Of a stretch of DNA of 7,527 nt, positions 1 through 5,683 are shown in pieces. Under the pieces are notes generated by a model. That model did no database searches and was not told where the DNA came from. It worked only from the letters and a program-made list of their open reading frames with translations. Origin of the DNA: Chloroflexota bacterium (lineage in GTDB: Bacteria; Chloroflexota; Dehalococcoidia; DSTF01; JACRBR01). The stretch covers positions 1-7,527 of the forward strand of contig JAKAMA010000109.1 in assembly GCA_021813085.1 (NCBI GenBank), read 5' to 3'. Position 1 is the stretch's first letter. Each line of letters opens with the position of its first letter. Position numbers and translations under genes: made by a program.

Positions 1-1
1 C

Positions 2-829
2 TTCGGCGCGGCGGCGATGTGGGGCGTCGACGCCGATGCGGCGGCGCGCACGCTCGACGTGCTCCTGCGCGCCGGCGTCAACCACATCGACACCGCGGCG
101 AGCTACGGACGCGCCGAGCGGCACGTGGGCTCGTGGATGCCGGCGCATCGCGACGCGTTCTTCCTGGCGACGAAGACGGACCAGCGTACGCGCGAGACGG
201 CGGCCGCGCAGTTCGCGCACTCGCTCGAGCGCCTGCGCGTCGAGAGCGTCGACCTGCTCCAGCTCCACAACCTCGTCGACCCCGACGAGTGGGCGACGGC
301 GCTGGGCCCGGGCGGCGCGCTCGAGGCGGCGATCGAGGCGCGCGAGCGCGGGCAGGTGCGCTTCATCGGCGTCACCGGCCACGGCACGACGGTCGCCGCG
401 ATGCACCTCCGCAGCCTCGAGCGCTTCCCCTTCGACTCCGTGCTCCTGCCGTACAACTGTACGATGATGCGGAATCGGGCGTACGCCGCCGATTTCGAGG
501 AGCTGGCGAAGGTCTGCGCCGGACGGGGCGTCGCGATGCAGACGATCAAGGGCATCACGCTCGGCCCGTGGCGGGAGCCGGAGGCGAGCATGCCGCCCGG
601 CGAGCGGCCGCACACGACGTGGTACGAGCCGCTGCGGGAGCAGCGCGACATCGACCTTGCGGTCGACTACGTGCTGGGACGGCCGGGCGCCTTCCTGAAC
701 ACGGCGGGCGACCTGACGCTGCTGCCGCGCATCCTCGACGCGGCGTCGCGCTCGAACGGCATCGCCCCGGCGGACGCCGAGATGCGGGCGCTCGTCGAGC
801 GCGCCGGCATGGCGCCGCTGTTCGTCTAG
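2..829 (+). CDS. Aldo/keto reductase, 5'-truncated by the window edge
   Basis: NAD(P)H-dependent aldo/keto reductase of the TIM-barrel superfamily, probably cytoplasmic; the substrate cannot be told from sequence. The frame is open from base 2 and reads FGAAAMWGV before the first ATG at 17, which resembles the interior of the usual N-terminal glycine-rich strand. The true start therefore probably lies upstream and the ATG at 17 is internal. Counting from that Met, the family's catalytic tetrad is visible: Asp25 in HIDTAASYG, Tyr30, Lys53 in LATKTD and His84 in LLQLHN. About 270 residues are present, ending at TAG 827-829, so only a short N-terminal part is missing. It is followed by a 314-base gap, so it is probably not in one transcript with cofD. 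Family assignment is secure; the physiological role is unknown. Confidence 0.9.
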   Translation, partial: FGAAAMWGVDADAAARTLDVLLRAGVNHIDTAASYGRAERHVGSWMPAHRDAFFLATKTDQRTRETAAAQFAHSLERLRVESVDLLQLHNLVDPDEWATALGPGGALEAAIEARERGQVRFIGVTGHGTTVAAMHLRSLERFPFDSVLLPYNCTMMRNRAYAADFEELAKVCAGRGVAMQTIKGITLGPWREPEASMPPGERPHTTWYEPLREQRDIDLAVDYVLGRPGAFLNTAGDLTLLPRILDAASRSNGIAPADAEMRALVERAGMAPLFV

Positions 830-877
830 TGTACTGCTGGCGAAACTTGCGTTAGTGAATGCGACGCCAAGCGCGGA

Positions 878-899
878 GCATAGCCGCCCTCGGCTGTGC
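878..899. repeat. Hairpin, 9-bp stem
   Basis: GCATAGCCG (878-886) pairs with CGGCTGTGC (891-899) across a CCCT loop, with one T-G wobble. It begins about 50 bases after the stop of the upstream reductase and could be a transcript-end structure, but no T run follows it. It overlaps the next hairpin by two bases, so the two would compete. Confidence 0.5.
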
Positions 900-921
900 G
901 TCCGGCAAGCCGGATCGACGC
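898..921. repeat. Hairpin with 4-base bulge
   Basis: CCGG (902-905) pairs with CCGG (910-913) around a CAAG loop. The flanking GCGT (898-901) pairs with ACGC (918-921), leaving ATCG bulged. Its function is not known. Confidence 0.4.
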
Positions 922-931
922 GGTCAAGCGC

Positions 932-1011
932 CTCGTGTGACGAACGTTCGCCGCGGGAGAGGTCTCCCGGCGAGCCGCCACGGTGAAGAAGCGTTAGATG
1001 CACTACACGAG
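932..1011. repeat. Nested inverted-repeat structure, about 80 bases
   Basis: An outer stem CTCGTGT (932-938) pairs with ACACGAG (1005-1011). Inside lies the perfect 10-bp palindrome CGAACGTTCG (941-950). There is also a long hairpin in which CGCCG (949-953) plus GGAG (956-959) pair with CTCC (964-967) plus CGGCG (968-972), leaving an unpaired CG bulge. The 3' arm carries GCGTTAGATGCACTA (991-1005), which ends at the outer stem. It could be an attC-like recombination site, a small structured RNA, or chance; no family was recognised. Confidence 0.4.
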
Positions 1012-1128
1012 CGACGCAGGGCCGTCAGATCACACCCATGTCCGCAGCCACCCGCCCGGCTCCACCCATCTCTGCCTGTCTGTGACATCTGTCGATCACG
1101 TCCTCCTCCCCCACCACCCGCACATCGC

Positions 1129-1137
1129 TGCTACGAT
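1129..1137 (+). promoter_or_regulatory. Extended -10 promoter of cofD
   Basis: TGCTACGAT fits an extended -10 element (TGn plus TAnnnT). The box TACGAT (1132-1137) ends six bases before the cofD ATG, so transcription would start at or beside the start codon, giving a leaderless mRNA. No good -35 is visible at the usual spacing, which agrees with an extended -10. No Shine-Dalgarno sequence lies before this ATG. Confidence 0.55.
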
Positions 1138-1143
1138 CCACGC

Positions 1144-2070
1144 ATGGACGTCACCGTGCTCGCGGGCGGGGTCGGGGCGGCGCGCTTCCTCGAAGGGCTC
1201 GTGCAGGTCGTGCCGCAGGAGCGGGTCACCGTCATCTCCAACACCGGCGACGACGAGGACTTCTTCGGGCTGCGCGTCTCGCCGGACATCGACACCGTCG
1301 TCTACACGCTCGCCGGCGCCATCGACCCGGCGCATGGCTGGGGGCTCGCCGGCGAGACCTACCACGCGCTCGACGCGCTGCGGCGCTTCGGGTACGAGAC
1401 CTGGTTCAGCCTGGGCGACGCCGACATGGCGACGCACGCCTTCCGCACGCGGCTGCTGCGCGAGGGCGCGACACTGAGCGAGGCCACGGCGCGCATCGCC
1501 GCCGCGTTCGGGCTTGCGCTGCGGCTGCTGCCCGTGTCCGACGACCGCATCCGCACGCTCGTCGAGACCGACGCCGGCACGCTGACGTTCCAGCAGTACT
1601 TCGTCAAACGGCGGACGGAGGACGAGGTGCGCGCCGTGCGTTTCGAGGGCATCGAGGATGCGGCGCCCGCACCCGGCGTGCTCGACGCCATCGCGGCGGC
1701 CGGCGTGGTGGTCGTCGCGCCGAGCAACCCCGTCGTCAGCATCGGCCCGCTGCTTGCGGTCGGCGGCGTCCGCGATGCGCTGCGGACGACGGCGGCCGCG
1801 GTCGTCGCGGTGAGCCCGATCGTCGGCGGCAGGACGATCAAGGGGCCGGCGGACCGCATGATGGCGTCGCTGGGCATGACCCCGACGGCGGCGGGCGTCG
1901 CCGAGGCGTACGCCGACTTCCTCGACGTGCTCGTGATCGACGAGGAGGACCGGGCCCTCGCGCCGGCCGTCGAGGCTACCGGCGTGCGCGCTGCCGTCGC
2001 CCAGACGATCATGCGCGGCACTGCCGAGAAGCGCGCGCTGGCCGAAGCGGCGCTCGGCGCGGTTCAATGA
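1144..2070 (+). CDS. cofD: 2-phospho-L-lactate transferase CofD (F420 biosynthesis)
   Basis: Transfers the phospholactyl or phosphoenolpyruvyl group from the CofC product to the deazaflavin Fo, forming F420-0 or dehydro-F420-0; cytoplasmic. The 308-residue length is normal for the family. The family signatures run in order: N-terminal LAGGVGAARFLEGL (6-19), SNTGDDEDFFGLRVSPDIDT (32-51), WFSLGDADMATHAFR (87-101), PSNPVVSIGP (193-202) and SPIVGGRTIKGPADRM (224-239). An upstream in-frame extension to 859 is rejected because homology starts exactly at the Met at 1144 and a TAnnnT box sits just before it. It is the first gene of a tight group, with cofC starting four bases after its stop. The actinobacterial name is fbiA. 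Whether the three-carbon donor is 2-phospholactate or PEP cannot be read here; PEP is suggested by the reductase-like third gene. Confidence 0.95.
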   Translation: MDVTVLAGGVGAARFLEGLVQVVPQERVTVISNTGDDEDFFGLRVSPDIDTVVYTLAGAIDPAHGWGLAGETYHALDALRRFGYETWFSLGDADMATHAFRTRLLREGATLSEATARIAAAFGLALRLLPVSDDRIRTLVETDAGTLTFQQYFVKRRTEDEVRAVRFEGIEDAAPAPGVLDAIAAAGVVVVAPSNPVVSIGPLLAVGGVRDALRTTAAAVVAVSPIVGGRTIKGPADRMMASLGMTPTAAGVAEAYADFLDVLVIDEEDRALAPAVEATGVRAAVAQTIMRGTAEKRALAEAALGAVQ

Positions 2071-2074
2071 GCCG

Positions 2075-2755
2075 ATGCGCGCCGCACTGATCCCCATGAA
2101 AGAGCTGTCGCAGGCGAAGATGCGCCTGGCCGACGTGCTCGACCGCACGGCGCGCGCCGGGCTGGCGCTCGCGATGCTGACCGACGTGATCTCCGCCTGC
2201 AACGAGAGCGGTTGCTTCGACATCGTCGCGGTCGTATGCGCCGACAGCGAAGCGCTGTGGCACGCGCGCGAGCTGGGCGCCAGGCCGCTCGCCGAGCCGG
2301 CGGCCATCCGCACGGCGTCTGGCCTGCAGGCGCTGAACGACGGCCTCACCTTCGGACAGCGCTATCTCGCGCGACGCCTGGGCGCGGCCGAGCTCGTGAT
2401 CCTGCCGGCCGACATCCCGCTCGCGCGAGCGGACGACGTGCGCGCGGTCGTCGATGCGCTCGCTGGCGACGCGCCGCGCGCCGTCATCGTCCCGTCGCAG
2501 GACAACGGCACGAACGCGCTGGCGCTGCGCCCGCCGGAGGCGATCGCCATGCGCTTCGGACGCGACAGCGCCGATGCGCACCGCGCCGCCGCGCGCGACG
2601 CGGGCACCGACGTGGTGGTGCTCGACATCGACCGCCTGCGCTTCGACGTCGATGCACCCGAAGACCTCGACGCCCTGCCGGGGCTGCCCGTCGGAGCCGC
2701 GACGCGCGGCTGGCTCGATGCCCGGACGCGCTATCAGGCGACGGGCACGCGCTGA
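2075..2755 (+). CDS. cofC: 2-phospho-L-lactate (or PEP) guanylyltransferase CofC
   Basis: Uses GTP to activate 2-phospho-L-lactate, or phosphoenolpyruvate in many bacteria, making the donor used by CofD; cytoplasmic, with a nucleotidyltransferase fold. The 226 residues carry the family pattern: IPMKELSQAKMRL (6-18), a GTP-binding loop of the P-K-K-R type; ALNDGL (86-91); LPADIPL (110-116) around the metal site; DNGTNAL (143-149); FGRDSADAH (161-169); and DVDAPEDLDAL (191-201). The ATG follows the cofD stop by four bases and has no convincing Shine-Dalgarno, so reinitiation after cofD is likely. Its stop shares a base with the start of the next gene (TGATG), which indicates translational coupling. 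The actinobacterial equivalent is fbiD. Confidence 0.94.
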   Translation: MRAALIPMKELSQAKMRLADVLDRTARAGLALAMLTDVISACNESGCFDIVAVVCADSEALWHARELGARPLAEPAAIRTASGLQALNDGLTFGQRYLARRLGAAELVILPADIPLARADDVRAVVDALAGDAPRAVIVPSQDNGTNALALRPPEAIAMRFGRDSADAHRAAARDAGTDVVVLDIDRLRFDVDAPEDLDALPGLPVGAATRGWLDARTRYQATGTR

Positions 2756-3357
2756 TGGACGCGCTCGAAGCGATCGCGACGCGCCGCTCGCTGCGCCAGC
2801 TCGACCCGCGCCCGGTGCCGGCGGCGCTCCTCGCACGCGCGCTGGAGCTGGCGTGCCTGGCGCCGGCGCCGCATCACACGAAACCGTGGCGGTACGTGAT
2901 CGTCGGCCCGCAGCGGCGCGAGGCGCTCGCCGCGCGCATGGGCGAGGCCTGGCGCGCTGACCTCGAGCGCGACGGGCACCCCGCTGCGCTGATCGAGCGG
3001 CTGCTGCGCAAGTCGCGCCGCCAGATCGCCGGCGCGCCGGCGCTCGTGCTGTCGTGCCTCACCCACGAGGGGCTGCGCGACTGGCCCGACGAGCGGCGCG
3101 CGCGCCACGAGTGGGCGATGGCGCAGCAGTCCGCCGGCGCCGGCATGCAGAACCTGATGCTCGCCGCGCACGCGCTCGGGCTGGCGTCGTACTGGATCTC
3201 GGCGCCGCTCTTCGCACCGGAGGCGGTGCGCGAGGCGCTGTCACTGCCGGCGGAGTACGTCGCGCAGGCGTTCGTCGTGCTGGGCTACCCCGCCCCGGGC
3301 GCGACGCCGAAGCCGCGCGCCGCCCCCGACGTGCCGGCGCTGATCGTCGAGCGGTAG
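2755..3357 (+). CDS. FbiB-C-terminal-like nitroreductase, probable dehydro-F420-0 reductase
   Basis: FMN-dependent nitroreductase-fold protein of 200 residues. It resembles the C-terminal domain of actinobacterial FbiB, the domain reported to reduce dehydro-F420-0 to F420-0. Visible features are TRRSLRQ (9-15) for FMN phosphate binding, LAPAPHHTKPWRYVIV (35-50) whose APAPHHT stretch is very like FbiB as I recall it, WRADLERDG (about 68-76), GAGMQNLMLAAHALGLASYW (123-142) and VVLGYPAP (173-180). Actinobacteria fuse this domain to the gamma-glutamyl ligase CofE; here it stands alone and no cofE is present in the window. Its ATG overlaps the cofC stop by one base, tying it to F420 synthesis. The function is inferred from this context and the resemblance; another flavin reductase activity cannot be excluded. 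There is no clear terminator after the stop. Confidence 0.85.
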   Translation: MDALEAIATRRSLRQLDPRPVPAALLARALELACLAPAPHHTKPWRYVIVGPQRREALAARMGEAWRADLERDGHPAALIERLLRKSRRQIAGAPALVLSCLTHEGLRDWPDERRARHEWAMAQQSAGAGMQNLMLAAHALGLASYWISAPLFAPEAVREALSLPAEYVAQAFVVLGYPAPGATPKPRAAPDVPALIVER

Positions 3358-3455
3358 GGACGGCCGCCGCGCCACCTCCACCTGGACGCCGTGTCCCCGC
3401 ACGCATCCGAACGACGTGCCGCGCACCCAGCCGCCTTCCCGAAGAGCCGGAGCCC

Positions 3456-3716
3456 TTACGCGGGACGCGCTCGCGGCGCGGCGCTCGACGGCAAGAGTTC
3501 GCTGACGGCCCGTCTCACCTCTACTTCGGGACGCAGATTCTCGCGAACTTCGGACACGATGAGGTCGACACGGGCGAGTTCATCACGTTCTTCGGCGCCA
3601 AGTGCGTCGTCGTACGCGGCCTGGGCGAGCCATGCGGCCAGTCCGCCGATGTCCAGGCGCGCTGAGGCGTACGCTTCGAGCCTCTCGGTCGTTTGGGGGC
3701 TAAGCTTGACGGCCAT
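3456..3716 (-). CDS. Small unrecognised protein, antitoxin-like size and layout
   Basis: Predicted 86-residue acidic helical protein that I do not recognise. It starts MAVKLSPQTTERLEAYA, is Ala-, Glu- and Leu-rich through residues 25-76 (for example ERDELARVDLIVSEVREN), and ends in a loose Pro/Arg tail. The frame is open to 3992, but upstream of 3716 its translation becomes Ser/Arg-rich and antisense-like. GGAG lies eight bases before the ATG at 3716, supporting that start. Its start codon overlaps that of the divergent gene at 3715. By hand count about 24 of 86 codons end in A or T, far more than in cofD, which suggests recent transfer or weak selection. The size and pairing would fit an antitoxin, but no DNA-binding motif is certain. 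Confidence 0.55.
   Translation of the reverse strand: MAVKLSPQTTERLEAYASARLDIGGLAAWLAQAAYDDALGAEERDELARVDLIVSEVRENLRPEVEVRRAVSELLPSSAAPRARPA
3701..3706 (+). promoter_or_regulatory. Possible -10 box for the gene at 3715
   Basis: TAAGCT ends eight bases before the ATG at 3715, the same geometry as the boxes before cofD, the VTT gene and the WYL gene. It lies inside the divergent coding sequence. No good -35 is visible. Confidence 0.35.
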
Positions 3717-4011
3717 GGCAACGACTCCGGGCGTTGAACTGGCGGGGACCGAACTCGACGCGCTCTTTGACGCGCTCGATGTCTGGGCCAAGATCCGCGA
3801 GGAGCGCCTCACGAGCGCCCGTGTCGTGCGAGCGAGGACTCCTTCGCGATCCTGTCCGGGCGGTGTCAGCGACATCGTAAAGCACGCGAACGCCCGCGGG
3901 CTCCACGTCGCCACCACGGATCGTATCACGCTTCCCGACGGCTCGACGCCGCACTGGCACGCGAAAGACCTCCGTATTGGAGATATCGTCATCTGGCGCG
4001 GCGGAGGATAG
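3715..4011 (+). CDS. Small unrecognised protein, partner of the divergent gene
   Basis: Predicted 98-residue protein that I do not recognise. The C-terminal half looks the more protein-like: SDIVKHANARGLHVATTDRI (52-71), then DGSTPHWHAKDLRIGDIVIW (75-94), with several His residues, a DGS turn and a final beta-strand pattern, suggesting a compact fold. The N-terminal half contains LDALFDALDVWAKIREERL (14-32), a likely amphipathic helix. The ATG is the first reasonable start; extending back to 3391 gives Ser/Arg-rich sequence. It ends convergently with meaB, the two stop codons being three bases apart. About 25 of 98 codons end in A or T, matching its divergent partner rather than the flanking operons. 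An antisense frame (3700-3960) exists but reads less like protein. Confidence 0.5.
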   Translation: MATTPGVELAGTELDALFDALDVWAKIREERLTSARVVRARTPSRSCPGGVSDIVKHANARGLHVATTDRITLPDGSTPHWHAKDLRIGDIVIWRGGG

Positions 4012-4014
4012 CCG

Positions 4015-4953
4015 CTACTCCCGGATCAGCGCGTCGGCTGCCGAGTGCGGGTCGAGCCGGCGGGCGGCGACCTGCGCGATGAGGTCGTCGAGGCGGCCGT
4101 CGCCGGAGTGCATCGTCACCACGCGGTCGATCAGCCGCTGCCGGGCGAGCGCGAGCACCTGGTGCCGCGCCTGCGCGCGCCGGTGCGCCGCGCGCACCTC
4201 CGGCTGCTCGATGTAGGCGCGGTGCTCCTCCAGCGCGTCGGCCAGCGCCTCGATGCCTTCGCCGAGCGCCGACGCCGTGCGCACGATCGGCGTCGGCCGC
4301 CCGCTGCGCGACGCCTCGACGATCGAGCGCAACTGGCGGGCGAGCAGGTCGGCGTTCGGCAGGTCGGACTTGTTGACGACGAGCACGTCGGCGATCTCCA
4401 TGATGCCGGCCTTCATCGCCTGCACGTCGTCGCCGCTGCCCGGGGTGAGCACGACGACGGTCGTGTCGGCCATCGCCGCGACCTCGACCTCGTCCTGGCC
4501 GGCGCCGACGGTCTCGACGATCACGGCGTCCTTGCCAAAGGCGTCGAGCGCGGTGACGATGCCCGCCGTCGCGGGCGCCAGGCCGCCCAGGTTGCCGCGC
4601 GTCGCCATGCTGCGCAGGAAGACCTCGCGGTCGGCGGTCAGCTCCTGCATGCGGATGCGGTCGCCGAGCAGCGCGCCCTGGCTGAACGGGCTCGTGGGGT
4701 CGATCGCGACGATGCAGAGCGTCTTGCCGCGCGCGCGCAGCACGCGCGCGAGGGCCGCGACGAGCGTGCTCTTGCCCGAGCCCGCGGAGCCGGTCAGGCC
4801 GACGGTGTGGGCGCGGCCCGAGCGCGGATACAGCAGCGAGAGCGCGCGGCGGCCGGCCGGCGCGTCGTTCTCGATCTGCGTGAGGATGCGCGCGAGCGCG
4901 CGGCGGTTGCCCGCCAGCAGCCGCTCGACGAGCGCGTCCACGTCCTCGGCCAT
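4015..4953 (-). CDS. meaB: MeaB/ArgK-type G-protein chaperone of methylmalonyl-CoA mutase
   Basis: P-loop GTPase that loads and protects adenosylcobalamin in methylmalonyl-CoA mutase; cytoplasmic. It has 312 residues, near the family norm. G1 is GSAGSGKST (55-63). DPTSPFSQGALLGDRIRM (85-102) is the family signature, and ATRGNLGGL (117-125) follows. The switch region is ETVGAGQDEVEVA (147-159), where many homologues have VGVGQSE. The guanine-specificity motif is NKSD (194-197). The C-terminal helices would form the dimer arm. The start at 4953 is chosen because GGAGAGG lies seven bases upstream; an in-frame extension to 5094 would cross that site and has no homology. It follows the B12-binding subunit on the same strand after 156 bases. 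Older annotations call this family ArgK, a misnomer. Confidence 0.93.
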   Translation of the reverse strand: MAEDVDALVERLLAGNRRALARILTQIENDAPAGRRALSLLYPRSGRAHTVGLTGSAGSGKSTLVAALARVLRARGKTLCIVAIDPTSPFSQGALLGDRIRMQELTADREVFLRSMATRGNLGGLAPATAGIVTALDAFGKDAVIVETVGAGQDEVEVAAMADTTVVVLTPGSGDDVQAMKAGIMEIADVLVVNKSDLPNADLLARQLRSIVEASRSGRPTPIVRTASALGEGIEALADALEEHRAYIEQPEVRAAHRRAQARHQVLALARQRLIDRVVTMHSGDGRLDDLIAQVAARRLDPHSAADALIRE

Positions 4954-4960
4954 GCTAGTG

Positions 4961-4967
4961 CCTCTCC
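4961..4967 (-). promoter_or_regulatory. Ribosome binding site of meaB
   Basis: GGAGAGG on the minus strand lies seven bases before the ATG at 4953. It decides this start over the upstream Met at 5094. It is one of few clear Shine-Dalgarno sites in the window. Confidence 0.7.
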
Positions 4968-4978
4968 AACGTGATGTG

Positions 4979-5035
4979 CCGCCGTTCGCCTCGCCACTGG
5001 AAGCACGAGTGGAAGGGCACGGCGTCGAACGGCGG
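4979..5035. repeat. Nested inverted repeat in the meaB leader
   Basis: CCGCCGTTCG (4979-4988) and CGAACGGCGG (5026-5035) form a perfect 10-bp stem. Within the loop CCACT (4994-4998) pairs with AGTGG (5008-5012). It lies just upstream of the meaB ribosome binding site, so in the minus-strand RNA it could affect meaB translation or mark a processing site. Confidence 0.5.
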
Positions 5036-5054
5036 ACGGGTGCCGTCGTTGCGT

Positions 5055-5073
5055 CCACCTTCCACCCGCCACC
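5055..5073. repeat. Three CCACC units at 7-base period
   Basis: CCACC occurs at 5055-5059, 5062-5066 and 5069-5073, each separated by two bases. On the minus strand (the sense of the mutase/meaB transcript) this is GGTGG three times, adjacent to further GG pairs, so a two-tier G-quadruplex is conceivable. Confidence 0.4.
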
Positions 5074-5102
5074 GTCCAGCGTCGCTTGCGTCATCGACCT
5101 GG

Positions 5103-5124
5103 ATCGGCACTAGGCGGTGCCGAT
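5103..5124 (-). terminator. Hairpin with the mutase stop codon in its loop
   Basis: ATCGGCAC (5103-5110) and GTGCCGAT (5117-5124) form a perfect 8-bp stem with a six-base loop. The TAG stop of the B12-binding subunit (5112-5110) sits in the loop and first stem base. There is no T run after it on the minus strand, so it is not a classical intrinsic terminator. It may be an attenuating or RNA-end-protecting structure ahead of meaB. Confidence 0.4.
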
Positions 5125-5532
5125 GGCGCGCGCGCCGGCCCAGTCGCGCACGAACGTGATCACGTCCTCCGTCGAGGTGCCGGGGCCGAACACGGCCTGG
5201 AATCCGAGCTGCTTGAGGCGCGGGATGTCATCGTCCGGGATGATGCCGCCGGCGAAGAGCAGCACGTCATCGGGGCCGATCTCGCGCTCCTTGAGCGCGT
5301 TGATGACGCGCGGGAACAGTTCCATGTGTGCGCCCGAGAGGATGCTCAGGCCGATGACATCGACGTCCTCCTGCAGCGCCGCCTCGGCGATCATCTCCGG
5401 CGTCTGGCGGATGCCGGTGTAGATCACCTCCATGCCGGCGTCGCGGAGCGCGCGGGCGACGACCTTCGCCCCGCGGTCGTGGCCGTCGAGGCCGGGCTTC
5501 GCGATGAGCACGCGGATCTTCTGGTCGGTCAT
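5110..5532 (-). CDS. Methylmalonyl-CoA mutase, cobalamin-binding (C-terminal) subunit
   Basis: Stand-alone B12-binding subunit of methylmalonyl-CoA mutase or a close acyl-CoA mutase, which interconverts methylmalonyl-CoA and succinyl-CoA. It has 140 residues, the usual length for separate subunits. The Rossmann-like domain shows the base-off/His-on motif GLDGHDRG (14-21, Asp16-x-His18-x-x-Gly21), the SIL motif (Ser63-Leu65), and the [10 protein letters not shown] loop (93-102). The frame is open to 5880, but homology starts at ATG 5532 and a perfect TATAAT lies nine bases upstream, so the extension is rejected. No catalytic alpha subunit is present in the window; it must be encoded elsewhere, as in organisms with split mutases. 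meaB follows on the same strand. Ethylmalonyl- or isobutyryl-CoA mutase small subunits are less likely alternatives. Confidence 0.92.
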   Translation of the reverse strand: MTDQKIRVLIAKPGLDGHDRGAKVVARALRDAGMEVIYTGIRQTPEMIAEAALQEDVDVIGLSILSGAHMELFPRVINALKEREIGPDDVLLFAGGIIPDDDIPRLKQLGFQAVFGPGTSTEDVITFVRDWAGARAIGTA

Positions 5533-5541
5533 GGCGAGGGG

Positions 5542-5570
5542 ATTATAGGAAACGGCGCTCCTTATGGAAA
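5542..5570 (-). promoter_or_regulatory. Promoter of the B12-binding subunit gene
   Basis: On the minus strand TTTCCA (5570-5565) lies 17 bases before a perfect TATAAT (5547-5542). The box ends nine bases before the ATG at 5532, so the transcript would be leaderless or nearly so. TATAAT is striking in such GC-rich DNA and is the strongest promoter candidate in the window. Confidence 0.7.
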
Positions 5571-5578
5571 TCGGACGC

Positions 5579-5645
5579 GCGCGCCACGTCAACCCCGCGG
5601 CCGCGGACCGGGCGCCCTGCACCCTTACCCGGGACGTGGGCGCGC
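5579..5645. repeat. Bulged inverted repeat around a 12-bp palindrome in the divergent promoter region
   Basis: GCGCGCCACGTC (5579-5590) pairs with GACGTGGGCGCGC (5633-5645) with one unpaired G. Between them is the perfect palindrome CCGCGGCCGCGG (5595-5606). The element lies between the divergent starts at 5532 and 5684 and could be an operator or cruciform; high GC makes short palindromes common, so function is uncertain. Confidence 0.4.
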
Positions 5646-5671
5646 CAACGGGCCCTCCAACAGGCACCCGA

Positions 5672-5677
5672 TACACT
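5672..5677 (+). promoter_or_regulatory. -10 box of the VTT gene
   Basis: TACACT ends six bases before ATG 5684, exactly the spacing seen at cofD. No recognisable -35 and no Shine-Dalgarno are present, which suggests a leaderless transcript. Confidence 0.5.
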
Positions 5678-5683
5678 GCCGGG

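Larger units (their letters stand above)
830..1143. other. Non-coding gap with several hairpins
   Basis: This 314-base gap lies between the reductase and cofD. An open frame from 859 runs through it into cofD, but its translation (rich in Arg, Pro and His) looks non-coding and cofD homology starts only at 1144. The left part (878-1011) is dense in inverted repeats, listed separately. The right part (about 1034-1128) is C-rich and poor in G; its complement between 1098 and 1121 has several G runs that could form a two-tier G-quadruplex. The cofD promoter closes the region. No RNA family was recognised. Confidence 0.6.

Noticed and set aside
1082..1099. Short dyads GTGA...TCAC and GACA-TC-TGTC upstream of cofD
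   Set aside because: The arms are only four bases and expected by chance.
1098..1121. G-rich complement that could form a two-tier G-quadruplex
   Set aside because: Runs of mostly two Gs are common in this composition; there is no further support.
859..1143. In-frame upstream extension of cofD as a 95-residue N-terminal region
   Set aside because: The translation is Arg/Pro/His-rich and unlike CofD, the region is full of inverted repeats, and the conserved N-terminus begins at 1144 right after a -10-like box.
2056..2092. GGCGCG...CGCGCC inverted repeat at the cofD/cofC junction
   Set aside because: It is a six-base match in GC-rich coding sequence, probably coincidental.
3354..3372. GGTAGGGACGGCC after the nitroreductase, resembling GGTAGGGGCGGCC at 6461
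   Set aside because: The likeness is about 12 of 13 bases in GC-rich DNA and only the second copy has a closing arm, so it is not enough to call a repeat family.
3720..3992. N-terminal extension of the minus-strand small gene up to 3992
   Set aside because: The extension is Ser/Arg-rich and lies opposite a more protein-like plus-strand gene; GGAG before 3716 supports the shorter form.
4045..4974. Long plus-strand open frames opposite meaB (also 4253-5113)
   Set aside because: They are antisense frames caused by high GC content; the minus strand carries all MeaB motifs.
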